Shown: positions 30,658 to 35,491 of the stretch, piece by piece
Layout: each line of letters begins with the position of its first letter
Position numbering within the stretch: the first letter of the stretch is position 1
The notes under the pieces: generated by a model
Seen by the model: the letters and a program-made list of their open reading frames with translations, nothing else
Told to the model about the DNA's origin: nothing
The model's database searches: none
Translations under genes and position numbers: made by a program
Source: an uncultured Collinsella sp.
GTDB lineage: Bacteria > Actinomycetota > Coriobacteriia > Coriobacteriales > Coriobacteriaceae
DNA length: 35,491 bases
Direction: 5' to 3'
Assembly (NCBI GenBank): GCA_900545605.1
Contig: UQZL01000022.1
Location: 1 to 35,491 of the forward strand

Positions 30658-32805
30658 ATGGATCTTATCGCCCAGCTCGCCCACGAGCTCAACCTTAAGG
30701 CCGCCAACATCGAGGCGGCCGTCAAGCTCATCGACGAGGGCAACACCATCCCCTTTATCTCGCGCTACCGCAAGGAAGCCACAGGCGGAATGGACGACGT
30801 CGCCCTGCGCGCACTCGACGAGCGCCTGTCCTACCTGCGCAATCTTGAACAGCGCAAAGAAGACGTCATTCTGCTCATCGACGCCCAGGGCAAACTTACG
30901 CCCGAGCTCGAACAGCAGATTCGCGAGGCCACGCAGCTCCAGCGTGTCGAGGATCTCTACAAGCCCTACCGCAAAAAGCGCATGACCCGCGCGCAGAAGG
31001 CCCGCGAGGCCGGCCTGGAGCCGCTTGCCAACATGATCATCATGCAGGCCTCCGCCAAAGGCAGCGCGCTCGACGCCGCCGCGGCATACGTCAACGAGGA
31101 AGCCGGCTTCGACACGCCCGAGAAGGCGCTCGCCGGCGCCGCCGACATCGTGGCCGAGACGGTAGCCGAGGACCCGGAGAACGTCGCCGACCTGCGCGCC
31201 TTTACGCAAAACACCGCCGATATCGTCGTCGAGGCCACCGACCCCGCCGAGAAGACCCCCTACGAGCCGTACTACAGCTATGACGAGCCGCTGCGCCGTA
31301 TACCCAACCACCGCGTGCTGGCTATCGACCGCGGTGAGCGTGAGGGCAAGCTCCGCGTGCGCGTGAACGTCGACGGCGCTGCCGCCACGGCACGCCTCGG
31401 CAGCCGTTGGCCCCGACGTCAGGGCGTCTTCGCGCCCGTCTTCGATGTCGCCATCGCCGACGGTTACAAGCGCCTCATGGCCCCCTCGCTGGAGCGCGAG
31501 GCCCGCGCCAAGCTCACCGTTCGCGCCCAGACCGAGGCCATCAACGTCTTTGCCAAGAATCTCGAGGGCCTGCTCTCGGCACGCCCCGTGCGCGGCGCCC
31601 GCGTGCTCGCGCTCGATCCGGGCTACCGCACCGGCTGCAAGGTCGCCGTCATGGACGAGACCGGCAAGCTACTCGACCACGGCGTGGTCTACCCCACCAA
31701 GCCGCGCCACGACGTCGCCGGCACCAAGCGCGAGCTCGCCCGCCTCGTCAAGAAGGACGGCGTCAACACCATCGTCATCGGCAACGGCACCGCCAGCCGC
31801 GAGACCGAGGAAGTCGTCTCGGAGTTCATTGCCGAGCAGGCGCCCAGCCTTCGCTACACCATCGTCAACGAAGCCGGCGCGTCGGTGTACTCCGCCTCCG
31901 AGCTCGCCAGCCAGGAATATCCCGACCTGGACGTCACCGTGCGTGGCGCCATGAGCCTGGGCCGTCGCCTGCAAGACCCGCTGGCAGAGCTCGTCAAGAT
32001 TCCGCCCCAGTCCATCGGCGTAGGCCAGTACCAGCACGATCTTGACCAAGCCGAGCTTTCGCGCACGCTGGGCCACGTGGTGGAGGACGTCGTCAACCAC
32101 GTAGGCGTCGACGTAAACACCGCGAGCGCAAGCCTGCTGGGATATGTATCGGGCATCACGCCGAGCGTGGCCAAAAACATCGTGGCCTACCGCGAGGAAA
32201 ACGGCGCCTTTACCGATCGTCGCCAGCTCAAAAAGGTTCCCAAGCTGGGACCCAAGGCATATCTCAACGCGGCGGGCTTTTTGCGCATCAGCGGCGGCAA
32301 GAACCCGCTCGACGCGACGAGCGTCCACCCCGAGAGCTACGAGGTGGCAACGGCGGTCTTGGACCGCGCCGGTGTGGCGGCCAGCGAGCTCAGCCGCGGC
32401 GGCGTGCCCGACATCGAGCGCCGTCTGGGCAGCATCTCGGCACTGGCGAGTGACCTAGAATGCGGCACCCTAACGCTTATCGACATCGTCAACGAGCTCA
32501 AGAAGCCCGGCCGCGACCCGCGCGACGACGCGCCCGAGGTGGTCTTTAGCCGCTCGGCGCTTTCCATCGACGACTTGGAGCCCGGCATGGAGCTCAAGGG
32601 CACGGTGCGCAACGTCGTCGACTTTGGCGCCTTCGTCGACGTGGGCGTGCATCAAGACGGCCTCGTGCACATCTCCAAGCTGGCCAACCACTTCGTCAAG
32701 CACCCGAGCGACGTAGTGCGCGTCGGCGACACGGTGAAGGTGTGGGTGGAGAAGGTCGACCGAGACCGCAAAAAGATCTCCCTCACCATGGTGCAGGGGA
32801 AGTAA
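30658..32805 (+). CDS. tex: Tex-family RNA-binding protein
   Basis: A 715-residue nucleic-acid-binding protein of the Tex/Spt6-like family, linked to transcription and RNA fate. In order: an N-terminal helical region with TIPFISRYRKEATGGMDD (residues 30-47), a YqgF-like RNase H fold with LDPGYRTGCKVAVMDETG near residue 320, helix-hairpin-helix repeats with YREENGAFTDRRQLKKVP near residue 512, and a C-terminal S1 domain (GTVRNVVDFGAFVDVGVHQD, then GLVHISKLANHF) from about residue 645. The ATG at 30658 follows AAGGAG; in-frame sequence upstream to 30571 has no such site. Length and architecture are normal for the family. Confidence 0.96.
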   Translation: MDLIAQLAHELNLKAANIEAAVKLIDEGNTIPFISRYRKEATGGMDDVALRALDERLSYLRNLEQRKEDVILLIDAQGKLTPELEQQIREATQLQRVEDLYKPYRKKRMTRAQKAREAGLEPLANMIIMQASAKGSALDAAAAYVNEEAGFDTPEKALAGAADIVAETVAEDPENVADLRAFTQNTADIVVEATDPAEKTPYEPYYSYDEPLRRIPNHRVLAIDRGEREGKLRVRVNVDGAAATARLGSRWPRRQGVFAPVFDVAIADGYKRLMAPSLEREARAKLTVRAQTEAINVFAKNLEGLLSARPVRGARVLALDPGYRTGCKVAVMDETGKLLDHGVVYPTKPRHDVAGTKRELARLVKKDGVNTIVIGNGTASRETEEVVSEFIAEQAPSLRYTIVNEAGASVYSASELASQEYPDLDVTVRGAMSLGRRLQDPLAELVKIPPQSIGVGQYQHDLDQAELSRTLGHVVEDVVNHVGVDVNTASASLLGYVSGITPSVAKNIVAYREENGAFTDRRQLKKVPKLGPKAYLNAAGFLRISGGKNPLDATSVHPESYEVATAVLDRAGVAASELSRGGVPDIERRLGSISALASDLECGTLTLIDIVNELKKPGRDPRDDAPEVVFSRSALSIDDLEPGMELKGTVRNVVDFGAFVDVGVHQDGLVHISKLANHFVKHPSDVVRVGDTVKVWVEKVDRDRKKISLTMVQGK

Positions 32806-32816
32806 ACCGCCAAAGC

Positions 32817-33027
32817 AAGGGTACCCCCTGCAGCGACGTGCAAAATCGCGAGTATTCTGCAAATTCCGCCGTTCCAGATGCCCCTCAGAGGCGAAAAAGC
32901 AAAAACAGCCCCCGTTTTAGCGTCATCAGAGCCAAAACGGGGGCTGTTCCGCGCTTCAACCAGCTGGTAAAAGCCTTTACCTTGCTGAATATTCTCAATT
33001 TTGCACGGCGCAGGCGGGGGTACCTTT
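32817..33027. repeat. 211-bp inverted-repeat element downstream of tex
   Basis: The arms 32817-32863 and 32982-33027 are imperfect complements sharing GGTACCCCC, GTGCAAAAT and ATATTC-type blocks. A separate hairpin terminator lies in the middle. There is no gene inside. The arms begin 12 bases after the tex stop codon. Confidence 0.7.
32893..32948 (-). terminator. Intrinsic terminator on the minus strand
   Basis: A perfect 15-bp stem (32904-32918 with 32934-32948, AACAGCCCCCGTTTT) is followed on the minus strand by TTTTTGCTTTTT. It would stop transcripts arriving from the transaldolase-like gene, about 240 bases after its stop codon. Confidence 0.8.
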
Positions 33028-33031
33028 GTCC

Positions 33032-33206
33032 ACGGCAGAATATGGAAGCCAATCACCAACCTACTGGCAAGTTCGTGTCGGCAGCCCCGGCCTTTCCTTT
33101 GCCTAGCGCGACCCTCGCGAAGCGCGTGAACGATAGGGAAAGGAAAGGCCGGGGCGAGCAGCCCGCGGCGTAGTCAGTGTTCGCGTTACGGCAGAATATG
33201 GAAGCC
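33032..33206. repeat. 19-bp direct repeats flanking a hairpin; one is the transaldolase 3' end
   Basis: ACGGCAGAATATGGAAGCC occurs at 33032-33050 and at 33188-33206. The second copy encodes the last residues (GFHILP) of the transaldolase-like gene. The 137 bases between the copies contain the long hairpin at 33084-33155. Confidence 0.8.
33084..33155. repeat. 72-base hairpin with 17-bp perfect stem
   Basis: GCCCCGGCCTTTCCTTT (33084-33100) pairs fully with 33139-33155, and after one mismatch four more pairs continue inward. The loop holds further GCGCG-rich pairing. It lies just past the 3' end of the transaldolase-like gene and could end its transcript, though it has no T-run. Confidence 0.75.
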
Positions 33207-33890
33207 CAAAGCGGCGATATCCTTGGCAAAGCCGCGGACGGTGTCGAGCGAGACCTCGTACGGATCGCGGCCGATGTTCTTGCGCTTGGCCAGGATGCTG
33301 TTGGGCACCGTGATAATCTGGCAACCGCAGGCTTCTGCCTGGTAAATGTTGATGAGCTCGCGTGTGGACGCCCACAGGACCTCGCAGTTGGGCTTGGCGG
33401 CAGCCTTCTTGACCGACTCCGTCATAAACGGAATGGGGTCGACGCCGGTATCGGCGATACGGCCGGCAAACAGCGAGATGATGGACGGGGTCTCGACGTC
33501 GACGGCCCCGACCATCTCGTCGACCTGCGTAGGCGTAAAGATGGTGGTGACGTTGACCTTGATGCCGTCGGCCGAAAGCTTGCGCACCAACTCGGCGGTG
33601 GACTCGCCCTTGGTGGTCACGCACGGAATCTTGACGTAGACGTTCTCGGCCCAGGTAGCAATCTCGCGGGCCTCGACCTCCATGGTCTCGACGTCATCGG
33701 CAAAGACCTCAAACGAGACGGGCACATCGGTGATGTGGGCCAGGACCTCCTTGGCAAACGCGCGGTAATCCGTCACGCCGCCCTTCTTCATAAGGGACGG
33801 GTTGGTCGTGAAACCCTGAACGTTGCCGTTCTCGTACATGTCGAGCATGCCCTCGAGGTTTGCACCGTCAGCGAACACCTTGATTGCCAT
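33186..33890 (-). CDS. Transaldolase-family protein (TalC/FSA-like)
   Basis: A 234-residue class I aldolase. The Schiff-base Lys is in NVYVKIPC near residue 84. Other family marks are IKVFADGAN at the N-terminus, GFTTNPSLMKKGG near residue 27, NVTTIFTPTQ near residue 113 and SLFAGRIADTG near residue 138. Length places it among the short transaldolase and fructose-6-phosphate aldolase group; which reaction it performs is not settled by sequence, and I give no symbol. The ATG at 33890 is preceded by AAAGGAATCAGGCAG. Its last codons are duplicated downstream at 33032-33050. Confidence 0.9.
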   Translation of the reverse strand: MAIKVFADGANLEGMLDMYENGNVQGFTTNPSLMKKGGVTDYRAFAKEVLAHITDVPVSFEVFADDVETMEVEAREIATWAENVYVKIPCVTTKGESTAELVRKLSADGIKVNVTTIFTPTQVDEMVGAVDVETPSIISLFAGRIADTGVDPIPFMTESVKKAAAKPNCEVLWASTRELINIYQAEACGCQIITVPNSILAKRKNIGRDPYEVSLDTVRGFAKDIAALGFHILP

Positions 33891-34083
33891 CTGCCTGATT
33901 CCTTTCGCTTGCACATGGGCGTTAAACTGCTAAACACTTTACCTACGTTTATCAAGTCGTGAGCTGCGGGTTTTTATCTTCTCGGCGAACGGTATAAACA
34001 CCTCAGTGTTTGGATTGATAAATCGATTGAGCATGCAAACGCAAAGAGTCGCAGTTTAAGCAAACGTCAGAAGGCGAGATTCA

Positions 34084-34911
34084 TTAGATGAGGCCGAAAT
34101 GTTGCATCGCTGTGACGGTGCCGTCGTGGGCGACATCGTCGGTCACGTAGTCGGCGACTGCCTTGACCTCGGGCATGGCGTTGCCCATGGCTACAGCCGT
34201 CTCGACGGCGGCGAGCATGCCCAGGTCGTTGCCCGAATCGCCAAAGCCAAAGGTGCGCGCGTTGCCGGTGCGACCCAGGTGCTCCAACGCGCGCGCCACG
34301 CCCACGCCCTTGTCGATGCCCTTGGGGCTCAGTTCACGGTTTTCCCCGCCGGTGTTGCACAGCTCGAAATTGCGCTCGATAAAGCCGTCGTCGTTGGCCA
34401 CGCGTGCCAAGTTGGGTGCATTCAGGCACACCTTACCCACGTGCAAACGACCGTCGACGCGCATCTCCCCGGCACCGTGCACCACGGAAGCGCCGATCAA
34501 AGACGACTGTTCAATACCCGCAGGCTCCAGAGCAAAGGTCGCTCCATTGGTTTCGAAAAAGGCCTCGAATCCTGCCGAGATAATGCGATGTGCGAGTTCT
34601 TCGGCTACATCCTCGGCAAAACAGTCCTCGTGCACCACGCGTCCCTCGACCTCGAGCGTGGCGCCCGCCATGGCAACGATGCCTTCGGGATCCAGCTCGC
34701 GCAGGCTGTCGGCGATGAGCCATAGGGGGCGGCCGGTGCAGATAAACGCCTTATGACCTGCGTCGCGCAGACGATGGAACGCCTCGACGACCGCCTGCGA
34801 AGGACGGACCGCCGAAAAGTCCTTATCGGTCATATCGTCGGGATCGAACGACGTCAGCGTGCCGTCCACGTCAAAAAAGAGCACGGCGGAATCGGGGCAC
34901 GCATCAATCAT
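34084..34911 (-). CDS. Cof-type HAD-superfamily phosphatase
   Basis: A 275-residue Mg-dependent hydrolase of the HAD IIB class, acting on sugar phosphates or related metabolites in the cytosol. Motif I is FFDVDGTLTSF (nucleophile Asp near residue 14), motif II ICTGRP near residue 60, motif III uses the Lys of SPKGIDKGVGV near residue 205, and motif IV is FGFGDSGNDLGML near residue 232. The cap domain sits between motifs II and III. The ATG at 34911 has AAAGGAA upstream. It is divergent from rlmL across 75 bases. The substrate is unknown. Confidence 0.92.
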   Translation of the reverse strand: MIDACPDSAVLFFDVDGTLTSFDPDDMTDKDFSAVRPSQAVVEAFHRLRDAGHKAFICTGRPLWLIADSLRELDPEGIVAMAGATLEVEGRVVHEDCFAEDVAEELAHRIISAGFEAFFETNGATFALEPAGIEQSSLIGASVVHGAGEMRVDGRLHVGKVCLNAPNLARVANDDGFIERNFELCNTGGENRELSPKGIDKGVGVARALEHLGRTGNARTFGFGDSGNDLGMLAAVETAVAMGNAMPEVKAVADYVTDDVAHDGTVTAMQHFGLI

Positions 34912-34953
34912 ATGGGTTCCTTTCGGGGGCGAGGGCAAACGGAGCATCCATCA

Positions 34954-34959
34954 TATAAT
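34954..34959 (+). promoter_or_regulatory. -10 box TATAAT of the rlmL promoter
   Basis: A consensus TATAAT lies 28 bases ahead of the rlmL start. No good -35 hexamer is seen at the matching distance. Confidence 0.5.
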
Positions 34960-34986
34960 GGAGCGACGCAACCAGAGAGGTCACCC

Positions 34987-35491
34987 ATGGAATTTTACGC
35001 AAGCTGCCCCGAGGGCTTTGAGTCCGCACTCGCCGACGAGCTTAAACGGCTCGGGCTTTCGCATGTCCGCCGCCTAAAGGGCCGCGCCACGTTTGAGGGC
35101 GAGCTCGAGGAGGGCTATCGCGCATGCCTGTGGTCGCGCCTGGCAAGCCGTGTGTTTGTGGTGCTTGCGCGCTTTGAGGCGCAGGATGCCGACGAGCTGT
35201 ACGACAGTGTGTACGACATTGCCTGGGAAAGCATCGTCCGCCCCGGCGCTACCATCGCCATCACCGCTCGTGGCGTGACCGAGCAGCTGCGCAACACGCG
35301 CTTCTCGGCCCTGCGCGCCAAGGATGCTCTGTGCGATCGCTTGGCCGAGACCACGGGACATCGCGCCGATGTCGACGCCGCCGACCCCGATGTGCACCTG
35401 CTGCTCTCGCTGCGCCAGCAGCGCGCGAGCATGAGCCTGGACCTTTCGGGCGATCCGCTGTTCAAGCGCCTGCCGCCCGCCGCAGCCCGTG
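34987..35491 (+). CDS. rlmL: RlmL-like 23S rRNA guanine-N2 methyltransferase, N-terminal part (cut by window edge)
   Basis: 168 codons are visible before the window ends. They cover the N-terminal ferredoxin-like region and THUMP domain: FYASCPEGFESALADELKRL, then GELEEGYRACLWSRLASRV, RNTRFSALRAKDALCDRL and SMSLDLSGDPLFKRLPPA. This pattern is that of RlmL/RlmKL, which makes m2G2445 in 23S rRNA. The catalytic NPPY domain would lie beyond the edge, so whether the fused RlmK domain is present cannot be told. The ATG at 34987 has GAGAGG upstream. Confidence 0.88.
   Translation, partial: MEFYASCPEGFESALADELKRLGLSHVRRLKGRATFEGELEEGYRACLWSRLASRVFVVLARFEAQDADELYDSVYDIAWESIVRPGATIAITARGVTEQLRNTRFSALRAKDALCDRLAETTGHRADVDAADPDVHLLLSLRQQRASMSLDLSGDPLFKRLPPAAAR

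Noticed and set aside
32904..32948. Hairpin as the terminator of tex on the plus strand
   Set aside because: Downstream of the stem on the plus strand is TTCCGCG without a T-run; the T-run lies on the minus-strand side.

Overview
The window looks like a chromosomal segment of a high-GC gut actinobacterium, most likely Collinsella or a close relative in the Coriobacteriia. That is an inference from overall protein character, base composition, Shine-Dalgarno-led starts, the pilus locus and the many short structured intergenic repeats; no rRNA marker is present to prove it. Nearly all the DNA is ordinary single-copy coding sequence. The unusual signals lie in the gaps between genes and at one homopolymer.

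Layout. 1-504: the N-terminal part of an IS110-family recombinase (minus) with its 5' noncoding flank. 995-2062: prfA (minus). 2312-6692: a minus-strand operon of lipoprotein binding protein, permease, ATPase and M20 peptidase, probably amino-acid or peptide uptake and processing. 6956-8830: an aldose 1-epimerase-like protein and a membrane-anchored protein of unknown function. 9074-10297: an MFS exporter. 10383-11862: a COG1373-type AAA ATPase behind three palindromes spaced exactly 33 bp apart. 11896-13661: LMW protein-tyrosine phosphatase, a TIGR04076-like small protein and a pyridoxal kinase. 14109-18334: a MarR regulator and a heterodimeric ABC exporter with a well-formed autoregulated promoter.

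18515-25594 is a surface-structure region on the minus strand: adhesin, inactive signal-peptidase homologue (SipA-like), backbone pilin and class B sortase, followed by a membrane GGDEF protein. The order matches the streptococcal FCT pilus arrangement. The adhesin's signal peptide is split from its body by a G10 tract, so as sequenced it is out of frame. A G9 or G12 tract would restore a 1.1-kb-codon secreted adhesin, which suggests slipped-strand phase variation.

25821-30246 is a divergent LysR regulator with a plus-strand operon of SDR dehydrogenase, OFA-like MFS transporter and Gfo/Idh/MocA dehydrogenase, a small-molecule uptake and oxidation cassette of unknown substrate. 30658-35491 holds tex, a transaldolase-like aldolase, a Cof-type HAD phosphatase and the start of rlmL.

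The most novel-looking signal is a family of structured intergenic elements. Two clear copies (853-991 and 13869-14007) keep the same folds through compensatory base changes, and two diverged relatives (6835-6925 and 18346-18427) share the core. A known Collinsella RNA motif may already describe it, and a covariance-model search would settle that. Further nested inverted repeats at 12387-12510, 30427-30564, 32817-33027 and 33084-33155 show that intergenic spaces here repeatedly host palindromic repeat elements.
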